This document shows positions 1-7,328 of a stretch of DNA of 15,496 nucleotides, one piece after another. Position 1 is the first letter of the stretch. Each line of letters begins with the position of its first letter. The notes under the pieces were generated by a model. The model did no database searches. It was not told the origin of the DNA and worked only from the letters and a program-made list of their open reading frames with translations. Position numbers and translations under genes: made by a program. The stretch covers positions 1 through 15,496 of the forward strand of contig JAPLKR010000083.1 in NCBI GenBank assembly GCA_026387965.1, written 5' to 3'. Source of the stretch: Fusobacteriota bacterium (lineage in GTDB: Bacteria > Fusobacteriota > Fusobacteriia > JAPLKR01).

Positions 1-890
1 TCTTGCCCCATTGGCATAATTGGTCTTGCAACGAAAAGTCTCTTGTACTCTTCCGTTTCAATTACCTGTTCTAATCCCGCTGCTAAAGCTACTAGAGTTT
101 TTCCTGTTCCTGCTTTTCCAACTAAAGTAACAAGTCTGATATCTTTATTTAAAAGAAGTTCCACTGCATAACGTTGTTCTCTATTATTAGCTGATATTCC
201 CCAAATTGCGCTATCTGCATGCTCTAATCTTTTTAATTTCCCTTTATTCTTGTGAAATTGCGTTAGTGCTTGCTTTGTGGGGGAATATTTTGAAATCAAA
301 GTTACAAACTCATTTGGATAGAGATATTCAAGTCTATCTTCATCGAAAACATCTGCTGCGTTTACTTCCCCATTAGAATAAAAGTAATCAATAATATCCT
401 CTTCTACCTCTATTGTAGCCACTCCTGAATACTGTTCTTCATAAGAAATTTTATCAGTTGTATAGTCTTGTGACACAATTCCTAATGCATCACTTTTAAT
501 TCTTAAGTTGATATCTTTTGTTACTAAAACTACTGGGAGCACGCCCTCTTGCTTCTTATGAATCTCATATACAAGGGCTAAAATTCTATTATCATACAAA
601 TCTTTTCTAAAATTTTCAGGCAATATATCAATATTACCTCTCATATCTACACGGATAACCCCGCCTTTTGGCAGTGTAATTCCATCAAATAGCGAACCTG
701 TTTCACGTAGTCCATCTAATACTCTCGAACAAAGCCTCGCCTGTTTCCCCGCTTCAGTTTGCAATTTTTTCAATTTATCCAACTCTTCTAACACCAAAAT
801 TGGAACGATTACATCGTTATCTTGAAAATTAAAAAGTGCTCTTGGATCATGAATAAGTACATTCGTATCTAAAATATATATTTTTTTCAT
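1..890 (-). CDS. PhoH family protein with N-terminal PIN domain (YlaK/PhoH2-like), 3' end outside window
   Basis: Reading from the ATG at 890 gives 296 uninterrupted codons to the window edge; the rest of the PhoH ATPase is missing. The start is MKKIYILDTNVLIHDP, a PIN nuclease fold opening with an Asp-x-Asn metal site (D8, N10). Further acidic residues at E35/E36, D100 and D126 (TKDINLR) fit the PIN active site. After a linker, the PhoH domain begins near residue 235, with Walker A GKAGTGKT at 258-265 and ARPIMPMGQ at the edge. PIN-PhoH proteins of this type are known or predicted RNA-unwinding/RNA-cleaving ATPases, often linked to toxin-antitoxin-like RNA control. AGGAGG lies four bases before the ATG. 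It is divergent from rpmE. The family is clear; the physiological role is not. Confidence 0.93.
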   Translation of the reverse strand, partial: MKKIYILDTNVLIHDPRALFNFQDNDVIVPILVLEELDKLKKLQTEAGKQARLCSRVLDGLRETGSLFDGITLPKGGVIRVDMRGNIDILPENFRKDLYDNRILALVYEIHKKQEGVLPVVLVTKDINLRIKSDALGIVSQDYTTDKISYEEQYSGVATIEVEEDIIDYFYSNGEVNAADVFDEDRLEYLYPNEFVTLISKYSPTKQALTQFHKNKGKLKRLEHADSAIWGISANNREQRYAVELLLNKDIRLVTLVGKAGTGKTLVALAAGLEQVIETEEYKRLFVARPIMPMGQ

Positions 891-913
891 TTATCCTCCT
901 CATTGATATCTTC

Positions 914-941
914 ATTATACAGTAAGAAATAAAAATTTCAA
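914..941 (-). promoter_or_regulatory. Sigma-70 promoter for the PIN-PhoH gene
   Basis: On the minus strand TTGAAA (936-941) is followed after 16 bases by a perfect TATAAT (914-919), about 24 bases before the start codon at 890. Inferred from consensus match and position only. Confidence 0.7.
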
Positions 942-1014
942 GTGGTGTTTTATTATTATTTAGTTTTATTCAATTTTTCAGTATTAATTCTCTCCCAATC
1001 CTATCAATTCTATG

Positions 1015-1043
1015 TTGCATTTTTACAAAATTTATGGTACAAT
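1015..1043 (+). promoter_or_regulatory. Sigma-70 promoter for rpmE
   Basis: TTGCAT (1015-1020), 17-base spacer, TACAAT (1038-1043), with TGG directly before the -10 (extended -10). The implied transcript starts near 1050 and has a leader of about 45 bases. No Zur-like palindrome was recognised in it. Confidence 0.7.
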
Positions 1044-1094
1044 AATTTATATTGTCATGTAAAACCAATAAATACATTAGGAAAGGTGAAAGTC

Positions 1095-1322
1095 ATGAAA
1101 AAGAATATCCATCCTGCTTACAATTTAATAAAAGTTGAGTGTTCGTGTGGAAGTCACTTTGAAACACGTACAACATATAAAAAGGCAGCCATTTTCAAAA
1201 CTGCTATATGTTCAAATTGCCACCCATTCTACACTGGAAAGAGCAAGTTTGTTGATGAAACTGGTCGTGTTGAAAAGTTCAAACAAAGATATGCTGCAGC
1301 AGCTACAACAGCAAAAAAATAG
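1095..1322 (+). CDS. rpmE: 50S ribosomal protein L31, zinc-binding type
   Basis: 75 residues starting MKKNIHPAYN, a typical bacterial L31. L31 sits on the large subunit at the intersubunit bridge to the small-subunit head. The four zinc ligands are intact (C16, C18, C39, C42), so this is the C+ form that releases zinc when replaced by the C- paralogue under zinc starvation. The reading frame is open further upstream (to 942), but the start at 1095 is fixed by family length and by AGGTGA at 1084-1089. The Ala/Thr/Lys-rich tail is ordinary. A strong terminator follows within ten bases, so it is mainly monocistronic. Confidence 0.96.
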   Translation: MKKNIHPAYNLIKVECSCGSHFETRTTYKKAAIFKTAICSNCHPFYTGKSKFVDETGRVEKFKQRYAAAATTAKK

Positions 1323-1330
1323 TAGTTTCA

Positions 1331-1362
1331 AAACAGAGCCTTGCTCTGTTTTTTTAATTTTT
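1331..1362 (+). terminator. Intrinsic terminator after rpmE
   Basis: A 9-bp perfect stem AAACAGAGC/GCTCTGTTT (1331-1339 and 1343-1351) with a 3-base loop runs into an eight-T tract. It ends just before the ribosome binding site of the next gene, so any expression of that gene from the rpmE promoter depends on read-through. Confidence 0.9.
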
Positions 1363-1370
1363 GGAGGAAT

Positions 1371-2036
1371 ATGTTAAAAACCAATTATAGACGTGTCCTA
1401 AAATTGATACCCCTTAATGTGAAATTGATTACTGTATCAAAATTCAAGCCAGTCGAAGATATTATGACCCTTTATTCTCTAGGTCAACGAGATTTTGGGG
1501 AGAACAGAGTACAAGAGTTTCTTGAAAAATTTGAAATTCTTCCGATTGATATTCGTTGGCATTTTATTGGCACACTACAAACAAATAAAGTAAAATATCT
1601 CGTCAATAAAACATATTTAATTCACTCATTAAACTCTCTGCCGCTGGCTAAAGAGATTGAAAAATGTTTTTCTAAGCTCAACTCAATTGCTCAAGTACTT
1701 ATTCAAATAAATATTGGAAAGGACCATAACAAGTCAGGTATAAGTACTGAAAATATTTATGAATTTATACAAGAATTAGCGCTATATCCGCATATTAAGG
1801 TATTGGGATTTATGACGATACTCCCTATTGTTGATATCGCTTCAACTGTTATTTTATATAAAGAGATGAAATCTCTTTATGAACGCTATCGTGCACTTCA
1901 AAGTGAGGGTAAATTGCCGTCAAATATCAATATTTCAGAACTCTCTATGGGAATGTCTGATGACTTTGTGGAAGCTCTTGAAAATGGCGCTACCATGGTA
2001 AGGGTGGGCAGTAAAATATTTGGTCAAAGAAATTAA
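1371..2036 (+). CDS. YggS/PROSC family pyridoxal-5'-phosphate homeostasis protein
   Basis: 221 residues with the whole single-domain alanine-racemase-N-like barrel. The PLP Schiff-base lysine is K24 in ITVSKFKP. Other hallmarks are FGENRVQE (42-49), WHFIGTLQTNK (63-73), SMGMSDDF, and the phosphate-binding end VRVGSKIFGQR. The family binds PLP without a known reaction and buffers free PLP and amino/keto acid pools. The frame is open back to 1341, but ATG 1371 is chosen because GGAGG (1363-1367) precedes it and the upstream codons lie in the rpmE terminator. A terminator shared with the convergent MFS gene follows directly. Confidence 0.94.
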   Translation: MLKTNYRRVLKLIPLNVKLITVSKFKPVEDIMTLYSLGQRDFGENRVQEFLEKFEILPIDIRWHFIGTLQTNKVKYLVNKTYLIHSLNSLPLAKEIEKCFSKLNSIAQVLIQINIGKDHNKSGISTENIYEFIQELALYPHIKVLGFMTILPIVDIASTVILYKEMKSLYERYRALQSEGKLPSNINISELSMGMSDDFVEALENGATMVRVGSKIFGQRN

Positions 2037-2059
2037 AGGTCGGCTATTCGCCGACCTTT
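2035..2059. terminator. Bidirectional terminator between convergent yggS-like and MFS genes
   Basis: A 10-bp perfect stem AAAGGTCGGC/GCCGACCTTT with loop TATTC, followed by TTTTTATTATTTTT on the plus strand. It begins within the yggS stop codon and covers the MFS stop codon on the other strand. The minus-strand T tract is weaker, so it should work best for the plus-strand transcript. Confidence 0.88.
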
Positions 2060-3306
2060 TTATTATTTTTAGGAAAGAAACTGTATACAACAAAAAGTAT
2101 AACTGCTAAAATTGAATTGAAAATGAAAATATCACTTGTACTTCGTGCCATTAATAATCCTGAAATAAATCCGTTTACTGCCCACATACTATTTCCAATA
2201 ATATACACAATTCCAACAACGCTTCCCTGTAACTCACTAGATACCATTTCTTGGCATTTCGAAAGAATTAAACAAAAAATCAAAACATCTCCAGCGGCAG
2301 CAAAAAAGCTACTTATCCAAAGTATTATCACTCCAAAATAATTCGGCATTGATGGCGCTATCGCTGAAATCATTAAGATATTTCCTAAAAGCATCATGAG
2401 AATTGAAAAAAACATAATGTGTTTAACTTTTAGAAATTTACTTAAAACCGGTAACAGCACACCTGAAGAAATAACTACAAAAAGTGCTAACATTCCCGTA
2501 AATAACCCAACTTGAAATCCATTAAAATTAAAATGAACTCGAGATACCACTGCACTATATCGATAAAAACTTCCCCATACCAATTGATCTAATACCAGCA
2601 AAATAATCAAGAAAAAAAACTGTTTATCTTTAAACAAATGCCAAATGGGTTTAAATGATATTTTACGCTTTTTAATGCCCCGATTTCCCGTATCTTGATA
2701 TAAAAATATTATAACAAAAAGTGTCACTATTGCAAATATCGCGATCATCAAAAAAGTTAATAGAAATGGGATTTTTGTAACAAACATACTCAAAAATATG
2801 CCGCCTAAAACAGGGCCGACAAAAGCTCCAAACGCAATAAAAAATTGTGAAAGCGAATTGTTTCGAACCCTCGTTTCGGTTGTAGAATAATCTGAAATTT
2901 CTGCAATTGAAACCGTATTAATAGAATAAAACAAACCAAAAATACAAAAAACAATTAGAAAAAGCAAATAACTATGTTCTACCAATGCTAAAAGCACTCC
3001 AAACGGCATAAATAAAAGTATTAACGAAGAAAAAATTAGCATTTTTTTTCTTCCTATCAGATCCGAACATGCCCCGAGAAGCGGGCTTGCTACGCTTGAT
3101 GTTAATTGATATACCAATATAAATGTTCCAAATAACAATGCTTTTTCAGGAAGCGTTGTTTCTGATTTAAATACAACCAATGTACTGGAAAAAAATATCA
3201 TCGTGAACATTGGAGAAGTAATCCTAGCTGCAATTTCACTTAAAAACATTATCGAGAAAAGCACCTTTACCTGTTTTGAAAATTTCCCATTGCTTTGCGT
3301 CCCCAT
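2044..3306 (-). CDS. Major facilitator superfamily transporter (drug-efflux-like), second gene of marR operon
   Basis: 420 residues with about 12 hydrophobic segments, the MFS fold length. The MFS signature loop between helices 2 and 3 is present as GACSDLIGRKK (78-88), the motif A G-x3-D-x2-G-R-K typical of TetA-like proton-coupled exporters. A charged central loop near residues 208-228 (GNRGIKKRKISFKP) separates the two six-helix halves. It starts 30 bases downstream of the marR stop, with AAAGGT before the ATG. Pairing with a MarR regulator suggests export of a small toxic compound that also acts as inducer. The substrate cannot be read from sequence. Confidence 0.9.
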   Translation of the reverse strand: MGTQSNGKFSKQVKVLFSIMFLSEIAARITSPMFTMIFFSSTLVVFKSETTLPEKALLFGTFILVYQLTSSVASPLLGACSDLIGRKKMLIFSSLILLFMPFGVLLALVEHSYLLFLIVFCIFGLFYSINTVSIAEISDYSTTETRVRNNSLSQFFIAFGAFVGPVLGGIFLSMFVTKIPFLLTFLMIAIFAIVTLFVIIFLYQDTGNRGIKKRKISFKPIWHLFKDKQFFFLIILLVLDQLVWGSFYRYSAVVSRVHFNFNGFQVGLFTGMLALFVVISSGVLLPVLSKFLKVKHIMFFSILMMLLGNILMISAIAPSMPNYFGVIILWISSFFAAAGDVLIFCLILSKCQEMVSSELQGSVVGIVYIIGNSMWAVNGFISGLLMARSTSDIFIFNSILAVILFVVYSFFPKNNKKVGE

Positions 3307-3334
3307 GTCTTACCTTTCATTCATAAAAATATTG

Positions 3335-3346
3335 TTCTAACTAGTA
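3335..3346. promoter_or_regulatory. Second candidate MarR operator, upstream of the MFS gene
   Basis: TTCTA-AC-TAGTA, a near-palindrome overlapping the marR stop codon and lying about 30-40 bases before the MFS start. It shares the 10-mer CTAACTAGTA with the palindrome in the marR promoter spacer and differs from it by one arm base. The -10-like sequence that would follow (CAATAT) is poor, so an independent promoter here is doubtful. Confidence 0.45.
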
Positions 3347-3765
3347 GTATTATTTTGGCCACCTTTGCCAAGTTTTTTAAGTAACTCGATGGTAATAATC
3401 TTTTCTGTTTTGCTTAATACATCAAACTCATCCGATAGTTTTGTTCCTAAATAGGATAAAACTTGAATAATTTTTTCTTCTCCAATTCGCGAAAGACAAA
3501 TAAAATTTTCTCTTTTGTCCAACTGATTTTCCACTCTTTTTACATACCCTTTTTTTTCAAGATTAGAGAGAACCACTGTCATTGTTCCTGATGTTGAAAA
3601 ACTTTTTTTTGTTAACTGCTTTATACTTAACTCTTTGAAATTGAGCAGTGCCTCTAGTGCATAAAATTGAGAAAGAGTCAGTCCTTCTTCCTTTAAACTT
3701 GGCTCGATTTCTCTACAAATTGTTGTATAGCATCGAGTTAATACTAATAATAGTTTTGCGTTCAT
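3337..3765 (-). CDS. MarR family transcriptional regulator
   Basis: 142 residues from ATG 3765; a GTG at 3783 in the same frame is less likely because GAGGTG sits four bases before the ATG. The fold is a MarR winged helix: dimer helix at the N-terminus, HTH around LSIKQLTKKSFSTSGTMTVVLSNLEKKGYV, and a wing with the conserved Asp-x-Arg (LDKRENFICLS), then a C-terminal dimerisation helix. MarR dimers usually repress their own operon until a small ligand binds. A palindrome sits inside its own promoter, and a copy stands in front of the downstream MFS gene, supporting autorepression. It carries one Cys (after the chosen start), in FICLS. Confidence 0.92.
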   Translation of the reverse strand: MNAKLLLVLTRCYTTICREIEPSLKEEGLTLSQFYALEALLNFKELSIKQLTKKSFSTSGTMTVVLSNLEKKGYVKRVENQLDKRENFICLSRIGEEKIIQVLSYLGTKLSDEFDVLSKTEKIITIELLKKLGKGGQNNTTS

Positions 3766-3783
3766 TTCACACCTCTTACACAC

Positions 3784-3812
3784 ATTATACTACTAACTAG
3801 TAATAAAAGCAA
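3784..3812 (-). promoter_or_regulatory. Promoter of the marR-MFS operon with operator in the spacer
   Basis: Minus strand: TTGCTT (3807-3812), 17 bases, perfect TATAAT (3784-3789). The spacer holds the palindrome TACTA-AC-TAGTA (3791-3802), where a bound MarR dimer would block polymerase. The -35 is weak, and it overlaps the terminator hairpin of the upstream mini-gene only by closeness (the T tract ends at 3815). Confidence 0.7.
3791..3802. promoter_or_regulatory. Candidate MarR operator (palindrome in marR promoter)
   Basis: TACTAACTAGTA: perfect 5-bp arms TACTA/TAGTA around a 2-base centre, one base upstream of the -10 of marR. Position and symmetry fit MarR autoregulation. A 10-base part recurs at 3337-3346. 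Confidence 0.6.
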
Positions 3813-3814
3813 TA

Positions 3815-3842
3815 AAAAAAAGTACATTTAAGTACTTTTTTT
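3815..3842 (-). terminator. Intrinsic terminator of the Cys-rich mini-gene
   Basis: An 11-bp perfect stem AAAAAAAGTAC/GTACTTTTTTT with a 6-base loop (3826-3831), about 20 bases after the stop of the 45-residue gene; the A and T flanks make it symmetrical, but only the minus strand has a gene upstream. Confidence 0.75.
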
Positions 3843-3862
3843 CAACTCTATCTAGTTCCTAA

Positions 3863-4000
3863 TTAAATATATGAATGGCAACTTCTAAATTTGCAGGTTT
3901 TTTCATTTAAGTTACAATTTGAACATCTGGAATTATTCTGTTTAGCATGTTCCTTTTTTTCAAAAGGATTGTAATTATGTAATGCTTCTTTTCTATTCAT
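3863..4000 (-). CDS. Small Cys-rich protein (45 aa), unknown function
   Basis: I do not recognise a family. The open frame extends upstream to 4159, but ATG 4000 is preceded by a textbook GGAGG six bases away and by a good promoter, so the 45-residue form is the gene. The first half is charged and hydrophilic. The second half carries four cysteines in the pattern C26-x2-C29-x6-C36-x4-C41 followed by H42, which suggests a zinc or other metal site, or disulphides. There is no signal peptide or membrane segment. It has its own promoter (4062-4090) and terminator (3815-3842), so it is a complete transcription unit between the marR and lipoprotein operons. Confidence 0.7.
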   Translation of the reverse strand: MNRKEALHNYNPFEKKEHAKQNNSRCSNCNLNEKTCKFRSCHSYI

Positions 4001-4061
4001 AGTGTGCCTCCGTTTTTCTATATTTTTATTAAAACTAACATCATTTAAATTGCATATAATT

Positions 4062-4090
4062 AGTATACCACACTGTGTTATTTTCAACAA
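4062..4090 (-). promoter_or_regulatory. Promoter of the Cys-rich mini-gene
   Basis: Minus strand: TTGTTG (4085-4090), 17 bases, TATACT (4062-4067) with TGG just before the -10. The leader would be about 55 bases. The rest of 4091-4215 holds no ORF, repeat or terminator that I can support. Confidence 0.65.
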
Positions 4091-4215
4091 ATCGGAAACG
4101 ACCGAAATATAATGAATATTTTTTAACAAATATCCGACATAATTAGATATATTTGACATTTTGTGCTTTTAAACTCTATATTTGGTCATCCACTACATTA
4201 TTAACCCTAAATATT

Positions 4216-4833
4216 TTACCACCCAATAGCTTTTTTTGTTGCTATTTTTCGAATTTGTTGAGTGTTTTGCCATACGATAAATCCCGACTTCAGATCCAGC
4301 AGAGAAAGCGTAATTTGATAAAATACAGATTGTTGCGATGTATTTTGCTGAGTGATATTTCCCACATTTCCATACATCATATATTGCGCACCTGTCATCG
4401 TTCCAAGTTGAATGGCTTTAGCTTGATCTACCATGCCACTATAAGCTTGAAAATCAAGCTGTTTTTTCGCTGCTGACATTGCATTCATGTCTACTAGTTG
4501 AAAAAGTCCTGTATTTAAAATTTGTGATGTGATAGCGTTAGAAATCATACTGGTATCAATATGCTGATCTGTATTATTTTGTATGCTATCTACATAAATG
4601 ATTAATGCCCCCCCATTTTGTTTATATGCGTTTGCAATAAGTGGCGATGTGGAAAGTGAATTGACCATACCACTTGTTATGGTTTGCAAATCAGTTGAAC
4701 TAAAATTTGTTGAAAGCGTATCTACTGCCGTTGGATCCGTATAATTTACTGAACTTGCAGACGTACATCCCCCTAAAATCACAACAAGTGATACACCCAT
4801 TCCTAAAATTGCTATTTTAATCCAATTTTTCAT
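4216..4833 (-). CDS. LpoB-like outer-membrane lipoprotein, paralogue 2 (distal copy)
   Basis: 205 residues from ATG 4833 (AAGGAG upstream; a longer frame from 4863 has no such site). A lipoprotein signal ends in VVILGGC, with lipidated C23. The mature part matches the LpoB/penicillin-binding-protein-activator domain (IIYVDSIQNNTDQHID, LFQLVD, GAQYMMYGNV, FYQITLSLLDLKSGFIVWQ). In enterobacteria LpoB spans the periplasm to activate PBP1B; whether this one does so is inference. It is about 79% identical (37 mismatches in about 175 aligned mature residues, hand count) to the gene just upstream. The C-terminal tail differs (IATKKAIGW instead of VSN). No clear terminator follows. Confidence 0.85.
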   Translation of the reverse strand: MKNWIKIAILGMGVSLVVILGGCTSASSVNYTDPTAVDTLSTNFSSTDLQTITSGMVNSLSTSPLIANAYKQNGGALIIYVDSIQNNTDQHIDTSMISNAITSQILNTGLFQLVDMNAMSAAKKQLDFQAYSGMVDQAKAIQLGTMTGAQYMMYGNVGNITQQNTSQQSVFYQITLSLLDLKSGFIVWQNTQQIRKIATKKAIGW

Positions 4834-4853
4834 TTTTTTCTCCTTTTTAATGA

Positions 4854-4876
4854 AAAAGCACACAAAGTGTGCTTTT
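4854..4876 (-). terminator. Intra-operon terminator-like hairpin between the two lpoB paralogues
   Basis: A 10-bp perfect stem AAAAGCACAC/GTGTGCTTTT with a 3-base loop, starting right after the stop codon of the proximal lpoB-like gene and ending in five T's on the minus strand. It should reduce, but may not abolish, transcription into the distal paralogue. Confidence 0.8.
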
Positions 4877-4877
4877 C

Positions 4878-5477
4878 TTAGTTCGATACTTTTCTAATTT
4901 GTTTCGTATTTTGCCATACGATAAGACCTGATTTTAAATCCATCATTGACATTGTAATTTGATAAAATACTGAAGATTGACTTCCGTTACTTGCATTCAT
5001 CGTGCCGATGTTTCCATACACCATATATTGTGCACCTGTCATCGTTCCAAGTTGAATTGCCTTAGATTGATCTACCATGCCACTATACGCTTGGAAATCA
5101 AGCTGTTTTTTCGCAGCTGCCATTGCATTCATATCTACAAGTTGGAAAAGCCCTGAATTTAAAATTTGTGATGTAATAGAATCTGATAGCATTCCTGCAT
5201 CGATATGTTGATCTGTATTATTTTTAATGTTATCCACATAAATGATCATTGGTCCACCATTTTGCTTATATGCGTTGGTAATCATTGGCGAAGTCACTAA
5301 GGAGTTAACCATGCTGCTGGTTGTCATTTGTAAATCCGTCGAGCTAAAATTAGTTGAAAGTGCATCTACTGCCGTAGAGTCTGTATATTGTACCGTTGGG
5401 GCCGAAGTACACCCCCCTAAAAATACAACTGTTCCTAATGCAGCAACTGCTGCCACGATTATAAGTGCTTTTTTCAT
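4878..5477 (-). CDS. LpoB-like outer-membrane lipoprotein, paralogue 1 (proximal copy)
   Basis: 199 residues. Signal peptide MKKALIIVAAVAALG ending in VVFLGGC (C23), then the LpoB-type domain with IIYVDNIKNNTDQHID, SQILNSGLFQLVDM, GTMTGAQYMVYGNIG and ITMSMMDLKSGLIVWQNT. The domain shares the fold of periplasmic activators of class A penicillin-binding proteins. AGGAGG lies six bases before the ATG, and the gene starts 14 bases after the ycfL-like stop, so it is translated from the lipoprotein operon. The cluster COG3014-YcfL-LpoB is a recurring arrangement in other diderms. The partner PBP is not in this window. Confidence 0.88.
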   Translation of the reverse strand: MKKALIIVAAVAALGTVVFLGGCTSAPTVQYTDSTAVDALSTNFSSTDLQMTTSSMVNSLVTSPMITNAYKQNGGPMIIYVDNIKNNTDQHIDAGMLSDSITSQILNSGLFQLVDMNAMAAAKKQLDFQAYSGMVDQSKAIQLGTMTGAQYMVYGNIGTMNASNGSQSSVFYQITMSMMDLKSGLIVWQNTKQIRKVSN

Positions 5478-5491
5478 AATTCTCCTCCTAG

Positions 5492-5881
5492 TTAATTGGC
5501 TTTTGCCGATAGCATTACATTAAAACTGATGGCATTCGGTGTTGTTGCTGCTTGTGAAACAGTTTGTGAAAACCCTGCTTGAATTTGTAGCGGCGTCCAC
5601 GGATTTTGATCATTATATGCCGTTCCATTTGCATCATACCACACAAATTTATAATATACCGTCTGTGTTGCACTGCTTAAATTGGTAACCGTTGCAATTC
5701 CATTTAATATGGATCCTATTCTTGTCATGTTTGTTGACGTTACTTTAATACCATTTGTCAATACTTGATTAGGGACTTGATTAGGTCCCGCTTGAATAGT
5801 CGGAGATGTTGCACACCCTGCAAATGCAAGTACAAGTCCTGCGGTAAGTGTCACCGCAATAATAATTTTTTTTAGTTTCAT
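5492..5881 (-). CDS. YcfL-like (DUF1425) lipoprotein
   Basis: 129 residues. Signal peptide with lipobox LAFAGC (C23); the mature protein is a single beta-rich domain with the YcfL/DUF1425 pattern: IKVTSTNMTRIGSILNGIATVTNLSS, VYYKFVWYDANG, PWTPLQIQAG. YcfL and LpoB are neighbours in Escherichia coli too, which supports the call and a joint role at the outer membrane and peptidoglycan; the biochemical function of YcfL is not established. It lies 9 bases after the COG3014-like stop, with AAGGAGG before the ATG. Confidence 0.85.
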   Translation of the reverse strand: MKLKKIIIAVTLTAGLVLAFAGCATSPTIQAGPNQVPNQVLTNGIKVTSTNMTRIGSILNGIATVTNLSSATQTVYYKFVWYDANGTAYNDQNPWTPLQIQAGFSQTVSQAATTPNAISFNVMLSAKAN

Positions 5882-5890
5882 TTTTCCTCC

Positions 5891-7312
5891 TTAATAAGTT
5901 ATTGCTCTTGTATAAAATTGTCCCCCTACTTGCATTACCCATAATATCGTTGTATGTCCAGCTACAATGTTTACAGGAATATTTCCACTTATTCCATAAC
6001 TACTTGATAATTGATACATATAATTTCCTGAACTCATATACTGGTTGGAAATTTGAGCGTTATTTGGTAGCGTCACCCAACTACGTAGGTCCGCATCACT
6101 TGTCACAACATTGAAAATATTTAAAGCAAGTCCTGCTAGAGGGCTTTGATTATTAACCGCTTGTGTTGTGGCCTGTTGCGTAATGAATCTAAGTACGCTT
6201 CGAAGCATTATCATCGGCATTTGTTCGTCAAGTGCTTTTGCCGCTAAAGCTTGTACGCTCACAATAGTTTGCGTTTGCCCCATACTCTGGCCAGTTGTAT
6301 TATTTGTAAGTGTTAGTGGCGTTATAGGTGGAAATGGACCTGCATAGATAGGAAGTGAAATATTGTGAAGCACATTATTTACGACAATAGGTAGATTAAT
6401 ACTTGTTTTCATAGGAACAAAATTCTGTTCATATAATACCACAAGTTGACCACTTCCCGATACTTGCACTTGATACGTAAGACCAAATGCTTTTTGACTT
6501 GCATTTAGCGCGCTTGTGCTGCCATTTTTATACTGCATATCCATTACTTTTTGCTGAATATATGTATTGCTCGGATCAATAGCAAGCGCTGATTTATAAT
6601 CAATCAGTGCATCAGTATAATCCCCTTGCAATTCAAAAATCATACCTGTAACATAAAAAGTATAGGGGTTTTGATAAGAGTTTGGCACCTCTTTAGCCGC
6701 TTCAATCATGCTCGCATAACGCTTTTTATAATCATCTGCTTGAATATTAAAATTCTGTTGCTGCTTCGCTTGCTCATAAGCTTGATGTTGCTTTGCATTC
6801 ATCTGAGCTTGAAACTCTTGAGCATCATCTGCTCTTCTCGCCTCTACCAGTGCTCCTGACAAATTATTACTAAAAAGATAATTCAACGCTTGATAGTTGT
6901 ATACGAGAATTTGCTCATACCCAGGTAGTTGATAATTTTGAATATTATCATTAGTGAAAAGTGAAAGCGCACTGTTGGTAACTTGGCTTAATTGAACTTG
7001 TGCCGCCATATTTTGATTGTAAATAATTTGCTCTACAAGTGCATAGTTTTGCATACTATCGCTGTATTGGTAGCCAAATTGCTGTGTCCGGGCAAGTTCT
7101 GATAGATAGAGATTTTGCTGTGCTCCTCCCTTACTTGCAGGATTTTGTAACACCTTTTCTGCACTTGAAATATTATTTTTAGTAATGTCTGTCCGTACAT
7201 CTGAAAGCTGTGACGTATAGGGAATAACCAGTGAAGAATTTGAACAACCTGACACAATTCCTATACTTAGAGTCGCCGTGGCAATCACGCCACCTATCCA
7301 TATTTTTTTCAT
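5891..7312 (-). CDS. COG3014-like TPR lipoprotein, first gene of lipoprotein operon
   Basis: 473 residues. Lipoprotein signal MKKIWIGGVIATATL, lipobox GIVSGC (C23). The N-terminal half is helical and TPR-like: the clearest repeat is DYTDALIDYKSALAIDPSNT near 230-250, and an earlier A/Q-rich helical region has LSGALVEARRADDAQEFQAQ. The C-terminal half is beta-rich. This architecture and gene order (followed by ycfL-like and lpoB-like) match the uncharacterised COG3014 family. It is the promoter-proximal gene. Residues 160-200 are unusually Q-rich. A scaffolding role in an outer-membrane complex with the next genes is inference. Confidence 0.82.
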   Translation of the reverse strand: MKKIWIGGVIATATLSIGIVSGCSNSSLVIPYTSQLSDVRTDITKNNISSAEKVLQNPASKGGAQQNLYLSELARTQQFGYQYSDSMQNYALVEQIIYNQNMAAQVQLSQVTNSALSLFTNDNIQNYQLPGYEQILVYNYQALNYLFSNNLSGALVEARRADDAQEFQAQMNAKQHQAYEQAKQQQNFNIQADDYKKRYASMIEAAKEVPNSYQNPYTFYVTGMIFELQGDYTDALIDYKSALAIDPSNTYIQQKVMDMQYKNGSTSALNASQKAFGLTYQVQVSGSGQLVVLYEQNFVPMKTSINLPIVVNNVLHNISLPIYAGPFPPITPLTLTNNTTGQSMGQTQTIVSVQALAAKALDEQMPMIMLRSVLRFITQQATTQAVNNQSPLAGLALNIFNVVTSDADLRSWVTLPNNAQISNQYMSSGNYMYQLSSSYGISGNIPVNIVAGHTTILWVMQVGGQFYTRAITY

Positions 7313-7328
7313 AATTACCCCTTACAAT

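Noticed and set aside
942-1094. Upstream extension of rpmE
   Set aside because: Family length and the ribosome binding site place the start at 1095; the extension overlaps the promoter.
4072-4081. 10-mer ACTGTGTTAT shared with the sfsA promoter (11356-11365)
   Set aside because: It is oriented oppositely relative to the genes and not symmetrical, so likely chance.
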